Shown in pieces: positions 5,130 to 13,374 of a stretch of DNA of 23,372 nt. Made by a program: the position numbers and the translations under genes. The stretch is from Candidatus Magasanikiibacteriota bacterium (GTDB taxonomy: Bacteria > Patescibacteriota > Patescibacteriia > Magasanikbacterales > GWA2-37-8), in assembly GCA_903853785.1 (NCBI GenBank), contig CAINUM010000004.1, forward strand, positions 1-23,372, given 5' to 3'. The stretch's first letter is position 1. Each line of letters starts with the position of its first letter. The notes beneath the pieces are model-generated. The model ran no database searches. It had not been told where the DNA came from and saw only the letters and a program-made list of their open reading frames with translations.

Positions 5130-5141
5130 ATTAATTGTAAT

Positions 5142-5525
5142 ATGTCCGAACAACCACCGTTTGTTCCAGAAGAGGAGCGAGAGAGATCGGCAGAAAGATT
5201 GGCGAAACATAATTTGGAACTTGCTGATGAAATGGCTACTATACTTGCGCGCATAAAGACATCTGAAGGCGGTAATCCAACAATTCAAAAGGCTAGGGAG
5301 TTTGGTGTGTCGGAAAGAGAATTGAAGGAGTATGCGTTTAGATTTTTGGAAAAAGATATTCGTGAAGGATATAGTCCAAGTGTGGTCCGTAGTATTGCAG
5401 AGCAATCTGGTGTAGTTACTGAGGCTGAAGTAAATGAACTTTGTGAAAGAATAAAAGCAGAGATGGCAGTTGCAGTTCCGGTCGTTGAATCGGATGAAGA
5501 TAGAGTTTTGAGAGAAGCAGCTTAA
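5142..5525 (+). CDS. Uncharacterised small charged protein
   Basis: A 127-residue, mostly helical, acidic protein with no signal peptide or membrane segment. The middle (TIQKAREFGVSERELKEYAFRFLEKDIREGY) looks like a helix-turn-helix or other small helical bundle, and the second half (PSVVRSIAEQSGVVTEAEVNELCERIKAEM) may repeat that helical pattern. I do not recognise the family. It follows the membrane protein gene by 12 nt and ends before the terminator at 5574-5603, so the two probably form a short operon. Codon use fits its AT-rich neighbours. No Shine-Dalgarno sequence is seen before the ATG. Confidence 0.7.
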   Translation: MSEQPPFVPEEERERSAERLAKHNLELADEMATILARIKTSEGGNPTIQKAREFGVSERELKEYAFRFLEKDIREGYSPSVVRSIAEQSGVVTEAEVNELCERIKAEMAVAVPVVESDEDRVLREAA

Positions 5526-5573
5526 GCTAAATGGTTGGCTGAAATGTTGGAAATGTGTGGTGAATAATAAAAT

Positions 5574-5603
5574 AAAAAGCACTGTTTGTAGCAGTGCTTT
5601 TTT
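5574..5603. terminator. Bidirectional terminator between convergent units
   Basis: AAAAAGCACTG (5574-5584) pairs with CAGTGCTTTTT (5592-5602). It serves the small-gene operon on the plus strand and asd on the minus strand. Confidence 0.9.
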
Positions 5604-5615
5604 GTTATATAATAT

Positions 5616-6701
5616 TTATTTTGTGATATATCCTTGTTTCACTAGTAGTTCAGCGTTTAATATTCCACCACCGGCAGCACCTCTAATGGTGTTATGACTC
5701 AAACCGACAAACTTATAATCAAACACTGGACACTCGCGTAAACGTCCGACACTGACCGCCATGCCTTGTTCGCTACCCCGATCTTTTTTTGGTTGAGGGC
5801 GATTGTCTTCGTTCAAATAAACAATAGCTTGTTTTGGTGCCATTGGTAATTTAAATTCTTGTGGTACAGAAGAAAATTCTTTCCAAATAGACAAGATTTT
5901 TTCTATCGAAGGTTTTTTCTTTTTAAATGACATGCTGACGCAAGCCGTATGACCATCACTAACTGGTACTCGATTACAGGCGGCAGTAATATTAAGATTA
6001 TCTGCCAATAAAAATTTTCCTTTTTTGATTTTACCTAAAATTTTGAGTGGTTCGTTTTCAGTTTTTTCTTCCTCACCACCAATAAATGGTACGATGTTGT
6101 CTATCATATCAAGGCTCGGCACACCGGGATAACCGGCGCCAGATATAGCTTGCATAGTTACCACTGACAATTGGTCGATCTCATATCCAGCTTGACGGAG
6201 TGCATATACGGGAGTTAAAAAACTCTGAATACTGCAGTTTGGTTTTACAACAATAAAACCTTTTGACCAACCGTGATTCTTTCTTTGAATATCAATCATT
6301 TGAGAGTGGTCAGCATTAATTTCTGGAAGCAACATCGGTACATCTGAAGTCCAGCGATGAGCAGAAGCACTAGAGATAACCGGTAATCCAGCAGCAGCTA
6401 AGCTTTCTTCTAGTTGTTTTACTTTTTCTTTGTCAGACATTTCAACTGCGCAAAAAACAAAATCACATGATTTAGCTATCTGCTCAATATTCGAAGCGTC
6501 AATTACTGTTAGTTCACCAACTTCTTTTGGTATTGGTTCAGACATATGCCAACGGCCTTTGACTGATTCGCCATAAGAAACCCCAGCAGAATTTGAAGAT
6601 GCTGCCACACATGTTACCTTGAACCAAGGGTGTCCTTGCAACAATGTAATATATCGTTGTCCCACCATTCCAGTGGCGCCAATAATACCAACACGAAACA
6701 T
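5616..6701 (-). CDS. asd: Aspartate-semialdehyde dehydrogenase (archaeal/fungal type)
   Basis: This 361-residue enzyme would reduce aspartyl phosphate to aspartate semialdehyde with NADPH. The N terminus has the Rossmann loop GATGMVGQ (8-15). The catalytic cysteine is Cys156 in KPNCSIQSF and the catalytic histidine is probably His251 in DGHTACV. The KDRGSEQGMAVSVGRLR segment near the C terminus is typical of the archaeal/fungal-type subfamily rather than the E. coli type. The length is normal. It lies 7 nt downstream of the aspartate kinase gene, so the two are co-transcribed. In this neighbourhood the product most likely feeds the carboxynorspermidine synthase encoded divergently at 8198-9442. 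No lysine, threonine or methionine genes are nearby. Confidence 0.95.
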   Translation of the reverse strand: MFRVGIIGATGMVGQRYITLLQGHPWFKVTCVAASSNSAGVSYGESVKGRWHMSEPIPKEVGELTVIDASNIEQIAKSCDFVFCAVEMSDKEKVKQLEESLAAAGLPVISSASAHRWTSDVPMLLPEINADHSQMIDIQRKNHGWSKGFIVVKPNCSIQSFLTPVYALRQAGYEIDQLSVVTMQAISGAGYPGVPSLDMIDNIVPFIGGEEEKTENEPLKILGKIKKGKFLLADNLNITAACNRVPVSDGHTACVSMSFKKKKPSIEKILSIWKEFSSVPQEFKLPMAPKQAIVYLNEDNRPQPKKDRGSEQGMAVSVGRLRECPVFDYKFVGLSHNTIRGAAGGGILNAELLVKQGYITK

Positions 6702-6708
6702 ATAATAA

Positions 6709-8070
6709 TTATTTATGAATAAAAATCTTATGCATAGCTTTCAAAAGTGATGCAATATCATGTTTAGCTTCAACAATTCCTTCCATCCTCATACATTTTG
6801 GATATGGATATGCTCCCATCAATGCTTTGCTATCAAAAGTATTTAAGGTTTTATTGAAAATATTTACGTCTTTCCAGGTAAAGCCTCCAACTATAGTTAT
6901 CATATGGACTGAAGTAACGTCGATGTGAGCAAATTTAATTTTGATAGCTTTTGTAAGTTCAGACAAAAGACCACTAGTATCTTCGACGGCTACATGTAGA
7001 TAGGCCGGATCGTTCCAAATTAATACTACATTTACTTTATAGCGAGCACATAAATCGCTCACTTCAAAAAGTCTTTCATATCCGCGGGCTTCACCTTGGT
7101 GAAGAGAAAATAGAGTTAGGTTTTTTTTGAAACTAACCATTTTTGCTCCAGGTTTGATTTGGTTTGTATCACGAATTGTAGTTTTGTCTTTTGAATTTTG
7201 CAATGAAGCTATTTCGGCCTCAATTTTGAATCTACGTAAATAGTTTACAGCTTTGCCTTGAATTATTTTTCCAGCTTCCTCGATTTCATCATAACTCAAA
7301 AATGGGATTGTGCGTGCTTGAGGCACTAATCTTGGGTCAGCAGAATATACCGCACCTACATCTTTCCACAAAACTACCTTGTGAGCTCGCAGCGCAGCAC
7401 CGATAAAGCAAGCGGTCGTATCAGTACCACCGCGTCCTAGTAAAGTGGTTATGCCTTTTGATGTTTTACCAGTGAATCCCGCTACTACTGGAATCGTTTT
7501 GACGTCGCGCATAAAGCGGACAATATTTTTTTCTGATGATTCGTATAAAATATTGGCGTCTTTGGTTACTGTATCAGTAAGCACAGGGATACTTTCTGCG
7601 AAAATTGCAGTGGCTTTCAAATTGTTTTCTGAAAAATATTTGGCTGAGCAGATTGCGGATAGCTTTTCTCCGTAAGCAATAATTTTTGCTTCAAGTTCAA
7701 TTGATGTTTTGTGGCTCAGATACTCCACTAAATTTTCCAACAATGAAGTGAGTGTTTCCTCGATACTATCGGATATATGTGTTTTAACTTCTTGAGATAC
7801 TCCGATTGTTTGAAATAATTCAAGATGCATCGCGCGCAAATGTATAATAAAATCCTCGATATTTTGAATTGTGGTTTTATTTTTCTTGGATTCAGATAGA
7901 TGGTTTAAAAAGGCGATCAGAGTATCGGTCACATCTTTGACAGCTGATACAACTACAACCGGTGTAAATCCGAAGCGTACCTGTCTGGATAATTCATTTT
8001 TTAAAAGCGGTAAAAGAGTTGGTACCATGATACCACCGCCGCATTTATTTACTATATATTTCTTGGACAT
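6709..8070 (-). CDS. lysC: Aspartate kinase
   Basis: A 453-residue amino-acid kinase family enzyme that would phosphorylate aspartate. The N terminus reads KCGGGIM where most aspartokinases have KFGGTS, but Lys8 and the Gly pair remain. The nucleotide-binding GRGGTDTTA motif and the KDVGAVYSADPRL segment (typical 'TDVxGxYTxDPR') are present. The C-terminal third has two ACT-like domains (from about residue 310: MVSFKKNLTLFSL; then VNVVLIWNDPAYLHVAV), the usual site of feedback control, here of unknown ligand. It is the first gene of the lysC-asd operon, divergent from the polyamine genes across a 127-bp spacer. The ATG is preceded by a short leader without a Shine-Dalgarno sequence. Confidence 0.93.
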   Translation of the reverse strand: MSKKYIVNKCGGGIMVPTLLPLLKNELSRQVRFGFTPVVVVSAVKDVTDTLIAFLNHLSESKKNKTTIQNIEDFIIHLRAMHLELFQTIGVSQEVKTHISDSIEETLTSLLENLVEYLSHKTSIELEAKIIAYGEKLSAICSAKYFSENNLKATAIFAESIPVLTDTVTKDANILYESSEKNIVRFMRDVKTIPVVAGFTGKTSKGITTLLGRGGTDTTACFIGAALRAHKVVLWKDVGAVYSADPRLVPQARTIPFLSYDEIEEAGKIIQGKAVNYLRRFKIEAEIASLQNSKDKTTIRDTNQIKPGAKMVSFKKNLTLFSLHQGEARGYERLFEVSDLCARYKVNVVLIWNDPAYLHVAVEDTSGLLSELTKAIKIKFAHIDVTSVHMITIVGGFTWKDVNIFNKTLNTFDSKALMGAYPYPKCMRMEGIVEAKHDIASLLKAMHKIFIHK

Positions 8071-8093
8071 AATTTAGATAATTATACAGCGTA

Positions 8094-8122
8094 ATGCTAT
8101 CATAAAGTATTCAATTTGACAA
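8094..8122 (-). promoter_or_regulatory. Minus-strand promoter of lysC-asd
   Basis: On the minus strand, TTGTCA (8122-8117), 17 bp, TAGCAT (8099-8094), giving a leader of about 17 nt. A second candidate -10 box, TATAAT (8086-8081), lies closer to the start codon but has no clear -35 box. Confidence 0.45.
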
Positions 8123-8133
8123 TAATAAATGTA

Positions 8134-8162
8134 TTGACAGTATGGCTTGGCATGTGTAAAAT
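8134..8162 (+). promoter_or_regulatory. Promoter of the carboxynorspermidine operon
   Basis: TTGACA (8134-8139), 17 bp, TAAAAT (8157-8162). It lies back to back with the lysC promoter, 12 bp between -35 boxes, so both halves of the pathway could share control. The leader is about 28 nt. Confidence 0.75.
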
Positions 8163-8197
8163 TCCGGTATTAGGAATTATTTATAATTTATAGAAGT

Positions 8198-9442
8198 ATG
8201 AACAAAGTTCTTATTCTAGGTGCAGGTGGTGTGGCCAAAGTTACGGCAATTAAATGTGCCCAGCAGCCAGAGGTTTTTGATGAAATTATTTTGGCTAGTC
8301 GAACCCTTGCTAAATGCGATCTTATTGCCGATGCCGCAAAAAGATTGACTGGCACTATAATAAAAACAGAAGCCGTTTCAGTTTCAATGACTGACAATAC
8401 TGATTTGGTGGCGTTGCTCGAAAAACATCGTCCAAATATATTGATTAACCTTGTTGACCCTTACTTTGATTTGATTGTGATGGAAGCTTGTTTGAAGGCT
8501 AAAGTTAATTATGTCGACACTGCAAATTTTGAGCCAGTCGAAGAAGCCCGCATGCGCTATGATGAACAATGGGCAATGAGTGATAAATTCAAAGAGGCAG
8601 GGTTGTTAGCGGTACTTGGTTGTGGTTTTGATCCAGGCGTGTCTCAGGCAATGACTGCTTATGCTGCCAAAAATTATTTTAACGAAATGCATGAATTGCA
8701 CATAATGGATTGTAATGCTGGGGATCACGGTCATGTGTTTGCTACAAATTTTAGTCCAGAGATTAACATTCGCGAGGTTGGTTCGCCAGCTAGATTTTGG
8801 AAAGATGGACAATGGGTAAATGTTGACCCGATTATTAGTCCATTAGAATCACGTCCAGATTATCACTTTGCATTTAATTATCCTGAAATTGGACCTAAGG
8901 AGACTTATCTAATTTATCACGAGGAATTACAATCTCTTGTCAAGAATTTTCCAACCCTTAAGGTTGCAACTTTCGGCATGACTTTTGGTCCACAATATTT
9001 AGCTCATTTGCGTGTTTTGCAAAATGTTGGAATGACTCGTATTGATGAGGTTGACTATAACGGGTTCAAAGTCGTACCGGTTAAATTTTTAGAAAAATTA
9101 CTTCCAGATCCAGCGTCGTTGGCCAAAAATTATACTGGTAAAACAAATATTGGCTGTGTGATCAAAGGTCTAGATAAAAATAATGAACCAAAATCATATT
9201 ATATCTATAATATCTGTGATCATGCAGAGTGTTATAAGGAAACTGAATCACAGGGAATTTCCTATACTGCAGGTGTGCCACCAATGACTGGTGCAAAAAT
9301 GATTTTACAAGGTGAGTGGCAGGGAACGGGTGTATTCAATGTTGAGCAACTCAATCCAGATCCATTTATGAAGGCTTTGATGACAGACGGATTGCCATGG
9401 GTAGAAGTTTTTGACAAAGATGTTCCAGAAGTAAAATGGTAA
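8198..9442 (+). CDS. Carboxynorspermidine / carboxyspermidine synthase (dehydrogenase)
   Basis: A 414-residue saccharopine-dehydrogenase-like oxidoreductase. Family members condense aspartate semialdehyde with diaminopropane or putrescine and reduce the imine with NAD(P)H, giving carboxynorspermidine or carboxyspermidine. The N-terminal Rossmann loop LGAGGVAK (residues 7-14), the NLVDPYFDLIVMEACLKAKVNYVDTANFE region and the GCGFDPGVSQAM motif match this branch rather than true saccharopine dehydrogenases. The assignment is supported strongly by context: the next gene is the matching decarboxylase, overlapping by 7 nt, and aspartate kinase plus aspartate-semialdehyde dehydrogenase are divergently encoded. 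The choice of diamine cannot be read from the sequence. The start ATG follows the promoter by 35 nt, with only a weak AGAAG upstream. Confidence 0.92.
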   Translation: MNKVLILGAGGVAKVTAIKCAQQPEVFDEIILASRTLAKCDLIADAAKRLTGTIIKTEAVSVSMTDNTDLVALLEKHRPNILINLVDPYFDLIVMEACLKAKVNYVDTANFEPVEEARMRYDEQWAMSDKFKEAGLLAVLGCGFDPGVSQAMTAYAAKNYFNEMHELHIMDCNAGDHGHVFATNFSPEINIREVGSPARFWKDGQWVNVDPIISPLESRPDYHFAFNYPEIGPKETYLIYHEELQSLVKNFPTLKVATFGMTFGPQYLAHLRVLQNVGMTRIDEVDYNGFKVVPVKFLEKLLPDPASLAKNYTGKTNIGCVIKGLDKNNEPKSYYIYNICDHAECYKETESQGISYTAGVPPMTGAKMILQGEWQGTGVFNVEQLNPDPFMKALMTDGLPWVEVFDKDVPEVKW

Positions 9443-10653
9443 AATATTTTATGCAAAAAAAATATAAATTTCCCGAATCATATTTTACTTTCCCGTCGCA
9501 TGTTTCGCTTGAGCATCTTAAAGAGGTGGAGAAACAAACAGCTGACGTGATGACTCCTGCATATATCATCGACGAGGCCGTGCTCGAGGAAAATTTGAAT
9601 ATTCTCAAGAAAGTTAAAGACGCTACTGGCTGCAAAATTCTCCTGGCGCTAAAAGCTTTTTCTTTACGCGCATCATTTCCTCTGATTGCAAAATATTTAG
9701 ACGGCGCTTGTGCTAGTGGAGTTTTTGAAGCCCGTCTTGGCCGAGAAGACTTCAACAAAGAAGTTCATACTTTTTCTCCAGCATTTTCAGACAAGGATAT
9801 AAAAGATGTGATTAAATATTCGGATTCTGTAATATTTAATTCTTTTGCGCAACTTCATACTTTTGGTCCATTGGTAAAGAAGGCAGGGAAACAAGTTGGC
9901 TTGAGAATAAATCCAATGTTGTCTAAATCACCAAAATTATTGTATAGCCCTTGCGTTGCTAAGTCACGTCTAGGAGTTACAGCCGAGCAATTTAAAGGTG
10001 AAGATGTATCTTTGGTTGACGGTTTTCATTTTCATGCTTTATGTGAACAAGATGCAGATTCACTTGCAGAAGTTCTAAAAAAGTTTGAAAGTGATTTTGG
10101 AAAATATTTACCAAACCTAAAATGGTTGAACATGGGTGGCGGACATCATATTGTTAGAAAAGGATATAAAATTAATTTATTAATTAAATTAATTAATAAC
10201 ATTAAATCTAAATACGGGTTGCAAGTATTACTCGAACCGGGAGAGGGTGTTGTTTTGAATGCAGGATATTTGGCAACGACTGTTTTGGATATTGTTCAAA
10301 ACAAAGGTAATGTTGCAATTATAGATGCTTCAGCAGAAACACATACACCTGATGTGCTCGGTATGCCATATCAACCCTGTATAATCGACGCTGCTAAAGG
10401 ACCATTAAAAAAATATCTTTATCGAATTGGCGGTCCATCGTGTTTGGCTGGTGATGTGATGGGTGATTATTCTTTTGACAAACCATTAGAACGCGGGCAA
10501 AAATTGTTGTTCACTGATATGGCGCTTTATACATTTGTTAAAAATACAACCTTCAACGGCATACCTCTTCCAAATATTGGTATTTTGGATAAGAAGGGAA
10601 ATTATAAAGTTGTTAAAACTTTTAGTTACAAAGACTTTGTAAGTAAATTGTAA
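9436..10653 (+). CDS. nspC: Carboxynorspermidine / carboxyspermidine decarboxylase
   Basis: A 405-residue PLP-dependent alanine-racemase-fold decarboxylase. The PLP lysine is probably Lys73 in ALKAFS (KCFS in Vibrio NspC). Other family marks are DGACASGVFEARLG, the HFHALCEQDADSL segment, the phosphate-binding MGGGHHI, EPGEGVV, and the active-site-like GPSCLAGDVMGDY near the C terminus. It would turn the carboxy-triamine into norspermidine or spermidine. The ATG at 9436 overlaps the synthase stop, which suggests translational coupling. A second ATG at 9451 is also possible and would remove five residues. The N terminus is about 30 residues longer than Vibrio NspC. The terminator at 10672-10701 closes the operon. 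Confidence 0.93.
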   Translation: MVKYFMQKKYKFPESYFTFPSHVSLEHLKEVEKQTADVMTPAYIIDEAVLEENLNILKKVKDATGCKILLALKAFSLRASFPLIAKYLDGACASGVFEARLGREDFNKEVHTFSPAFSDKDIKDVIKYSDSVIFNSFAQLHTFGPLVKKAGKQVGLRINPMLSKSPKLLYSPCVAKSRLGVTAEQFKGEDVSLVDGFHFHALCEQDADSLAEVLKKFESDFGKYLPNLKWLNMGGGHHIVRKGYKINLLIKLINNIKSKYGLQVLLEPGEGVVLNAGYLATTVLDIVQNKGNVAIIDASAETHTPDVLGMPYQPCIIDAAKGPLKKYLYRIGGPSCLAGDVMGDYSFDKPLERGQKLLFTDMALYTFVKNTTFNGIPLPNIGILDKKGNYKVVKTFSYKDFVSKL

Positions 10654-10671
10654 TTAAATAATATTAAATTT

Positions 10672-10701
10672 AAAATACCGCTTTTGTGCGGTATTTTTTT
10701 T
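10672..10701 (+). terminator. Intrinsic terminator after nspC
   Basis: AAAATACCGC (10672-10681) pairs with GCGGTATTTT (10688-10697), followed by more T. The 115 bp between this and the next gene hold nothing else I can support apart from a weak promoter. Confidence 0.9.
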
Positions 10702-10769
10702 ATAATCATTGATGCGCTGCTATGGAGACGGTGAGTGTTGGAGTCAAATTCAAAAATCAATGTTTCTTG

Positions 10770-10798
10770 TGGACCAGCTTTGGTTTGTGATGTAATAT
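10770..10798 (+). promoter_or_regulatory. Possible promoter of the methyltransferase gene
   Basis: TGGACC (10770-10775), 17 bp, TAATAT (10793-10798), with an overlapping TATAAT at 10798-10803. The -35 box is weak. Confidence 0.35.
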
Positions 10799-10817
10799 AT
10801 AATAATTATCAAAATAT

Positions 10818-11492
10818 ATGAAAAATGCAAAAATGGTTAAACCTAGTTTGGTAGAAGTTGTGACTTGGCTTTGGCGTTCACGATGGGTTCAGCGATATAA
10901 TTCACAAAGAGATGCCAAAATGTATGATTTGGTAGCACGCTATTATTTTGGTAGACAAAAATTAGCATTGCAAATAAGTTCGGTATTTTTAAAATATATC
11001 AAATCACCATCTCAGTCTATAATTTGTGATCGAGCGGCGGGCACAGGAATAATCACTGAAGCTTTGATAAATGCCGGGTTTAAAGTTCGCGCATCAGATA
11101 TCAGTAAAGACCAACTTTTAGAATTATCGGCACGTTTTAAAGATGTTGAAATCGCAGAAGATGATTTGAACGGTCTGATGGTTGGAGTAGGCGATGGTGT
11201 ATTTGATGGATTGGTCGCAGTAGCCGCTGATAGGTTTATGACAACAAACGGACAAGAAATATTTGTACAAGAAGCAAGACGAGTGCTTAAAGATCGTGGT
11301 ATTTTAGTATGGCCATTAATATTAGGCGAATATGTTGGGAAAATTAAACATGGCTTGAATTGGCAAAATAGCTTGAGTGCTAGAATAAAATTATTAGAAA
11401 AAAATGGCTTTAAAATTTTAAGTAAAGAATTCAAATTTAATGGCATTTCTCCTGCGGCCATTTGTAGAATAATAGTAGCTATCAAACTTTAA
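10818..11492 (+). CDS. Class I SAM-dependent methyltransferase, substrate unknown
   Basis: A 224-residue protein with the seven-beta-strand methyltransferase fold. Motif I reads DRAAGTG at 71-77 (usually DxGxGTG), followed by an acidic residue after the second strand in RASDIS and a motif-IV-like segment around DGVFDGLVAVAADRF. The later VLKDRGILVWPL strand is typical of UbiE-like enzymes. The N terminus (about 1-50) is basic and aromatic, and may be a helical cap. The substrate cannot be inferred. It is alone between a terminator and the recQ promoter. Another ATG six codons in is a possible alternative start. Confidence 0.8.
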   Translation: MKNAKMVKPSLVEVVTWLWRSRWVQRYNSQRDAKMYDLVARYYFGRQKLALQISSVFLKYIKSPSQSIICDRAAGTGIITEALINAGFKVRASDISKDQLLELSARFKDVEIAEDDLNGLMVGVGDGVFDGLVAVAADRFMTTNGQEIFVQEARRVLKDRGILVWPLILGEYVGKIKHGLNWQNSLSARIKLLEKNGFKILSKEFKFNGISPAAICRIIVAIKL

Positions 11493-11500
11493 AAATTGAA

Positions 11501-11529
11501 TTGACCAATCGTTCAAAAAAGCATACAAT
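11501..11529 (+). promoter_or_regulatory. Promoter of recQ-CDF operon
   Basis: TTGACC (11501-11506), 17 bp, TACAAT (11524-11529). The leader to the ATG at 11550 is about 14 nt without a usable Shine-Dalgarno sequence. Confidence 0.75.
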
Positions 11530-11549
11530 TAAGGCTTAAAATAAAATAA

Positions 11550-13370
11550 ATGACTACAGCTGCTCAGATATTGAAAACTAAATTTGGTTACGAATCGTTT
11601 CGTTTTAACCAAGAAGAAATTATTCAAACCATCATGCAAAAACGTGATGCGTTTGTTTTGATGCCAACAGGTGGGGGTAAATCTTTGTGTTATCAAATCC
11701 CAGCTCTTTTGTTTGATGGATTGACGATAGTTATTTCGCCACTAATCGCTCTGATGAAAGACCAAGTAGACGCCTTGCGATTAAATGGTATTAGTGCGGC
11801 ATATATGAATTCTTCATTGGACAGTGGTGAGATTTCTGATATATATGAACAATTAAATCGAAGTGAGATAAAATTACTTTATGTTTCGCCTGAGCGTTTG
11901 CTTGGGAACAATCAACAGTTTTTGGTTTTTTTACGAAGCTTAAAAATTTCATTATTTGCTATTGATGAGGCCCACTGCATCTCTAGTTGGGGACATGATT
12001 TTCGTCCAGAATATAGAATGTTGTCATCGTTAAAAAAAGAATTTCCAACAGTGCCAATGATTGCTCTGACGGCCACCGCTGACCACCTAACTCAAGATGA
12101 TATTTTAAATAAACTAAAATTAAAAAATCCAAACGTTTTTACCTCTAGTTTTAATCGTCCCAATATTCATTATTCGATTGAACCAAAAAGAAAAATGTAT
12201 GAGAATGTTTTAGAGTATTTAAAAGAACACCGAGGAGACTCCGGAATTATTTATGTATTATCTAGAAAATCAGCTGAAAAAATGGCAGATAAATTAAAAA
12301 AGGCTGGTTTTTTGGTAAAGCCATATCACGCCGGTTTGAGTGCAGACAAAAGACAGAAACATCAAGATTTGTTTATAAAGGATCAGGTTAAAATAATGGT
12401 TGCGACGATTGCTTTTGGAATGGGTATAAATAAGTCAAATGTTCGTTTTGTTATTCATGCTGATCTGCCAAAAAATATTGAAAGTTATTATCAAGAGACT
12501 GGTCGTGCTGGGCGTGATGGTTTAAAAAGTGAGGCAATTTTATATTATAGTGGAGGAGATGTAATTAAATTAAAACGATTTGCGATGGTGGAGAATAACC
12601 CAGAGCAATCACGTGTGATGTTGCATAAATTATCTCAAATGGCAACTTTGTGTGAAGCCAATGCATGTCGTCGTCGAGCTATCCTGAATTATTTCGGAGA
12701 AGATGCGCCAGAGAATTGTGGTAGTTGCGATGTTTGTCTCACTGCTAGAGAAAAATTCGACGGTACTGTAATTGCTCAAAAAGCACTTTCAGCCGTAGTA
12801 CGTCTTGAAAATAGATTTGGTTTGACGTATGTCGTGGATTTTTTGAGAGGCTCAAAATCAGAAAGAATAAGTGATAGTCATAAAAATTTAAAAACATATG
12901 GAATTGGAAAGGATATTTCAAAGGAAGACTGGTTTCATTATTTTAAAGATTTGATTTCATTTAATTATCTCAAGCAAATTGGTAGTGAATATCCTGTTTT
13001 GTCGTTAACGGAAAAAAGTAAGGATGTGTTGTTGGGTAAAGAAAAAGTATATTTTGTTAAATCAAAAGAAAAGAAGGAGTCGACATTGTCAGAATTACCT
13101 TATGAAAAAGAATTGTTTCTTAAGCTTAAATTGGCTAGAATCGATGTGGCTCAAAAAGAAAATGTACCTGCGTATTTAATATTCTCAGATGCTACTTTGT
13201 TGGAATTGGCTACATATTTACCTCAGTTATTGGAAGACGTAAGAAAGATTTCTGGATTTGGAGATATAAAATTGGCAAAATATGGTAAAATATTTTTAAA
13301 GGAAGTTGTGGAATATTGCGCTCAAAAAAAATTAACTTCTAAAATTAACGAAAAAATTTATAAACGCTAA
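11550..13370 (+). CDS. recQ: ATP-dependent DNA helicase RecQ
   Basis: A 606-residue superfamily 2, 3'-5' helicase for recombination and repair. Walker A TGGGKS is at 40-45 after an upstream motif 0 ([14 protein letters not shown]), the DEAH box at 139-142 with the RecQ aromatic loop [12 protein letters not shown], motif III TATAD, and motif [13 protein letters not shown] four-cysteine zinc module follows (CEANACRRR ... NCGSCDVC), then the winged-helix RQC region and a C-terminal HRDC domain at about 512-600. The full RecQ-RQC-HRDC layout and length match the bacterial family. The CDF transporter gene follows after 4 nt. Confidence 0.97.
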   Translation: MTTAAQILKTKFGYESFRFNQEEIIQTIMQKRDAFVLMPTGGGKSLCYQIPALLFDGLTIVISPLIALMKDQVDALRLNGISAAYMNSSLDSGEISDIYEQLNRSEIKLLYVSPERLLGNNQQFLVFLRSLKISLFAIDEAHCISSWGHDFRPEYRMLSSLKKEFPTVPMIALTATADHLTQDDILNKLKLKNPNVFTSSFNRPNIHYSIEPKRKMYENVLEYLKEHRGDSGIIYVLSRKSAEKMADKLKKAGFLVKPYHAGLSADKRQKHQDLFIKDQVKIMVATIAFGMGINKSNVRFVIHADLPKNIESYYQETGRAGRDGLKSEAILYYSGGDVIKLKRFAMVENNPEQSRVMLHKLSQMATLCEANACRRRAILNYFGEDAPENCGSCDVCLTAREKFDGTVIAQKALSAVVRLENRFGLTYVVDFLRGSKSERISDSHKNLKTYGIGKDISKEDWFHYFKDLISFNYLKQIGSEYPVLSLTEKSKDVLLGKEKVYFVKSKEKKESTLSELPYEKELFLKLKLARIDVAQKENVPAYLIFSDATLLELATYLPQLLEDVRKISGFGDIKLAKYGKIFLKEVVEYCAQKKLTSKINEKIYKR

Positions 13371-13374
13371 ATAT

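Noticed and set aside
5043..5582. Minus-strand open frame of 179 codons opposite the small genes at 4728-5525
   Set aside because: It is antisense to two genes with good starts and plausible protein features, has a Phe/Ser/Cys-rich translation typical of shadow frames, and runs into the terminator region.
8198..9442. Saccharopine dehydrogenase of lysine metabolism
   Set aside because: The fold is shared, but the adjacent NspC-type decarboxylase and the aspartate-semialdehyde genes identify the carboxynorspermidine branch.
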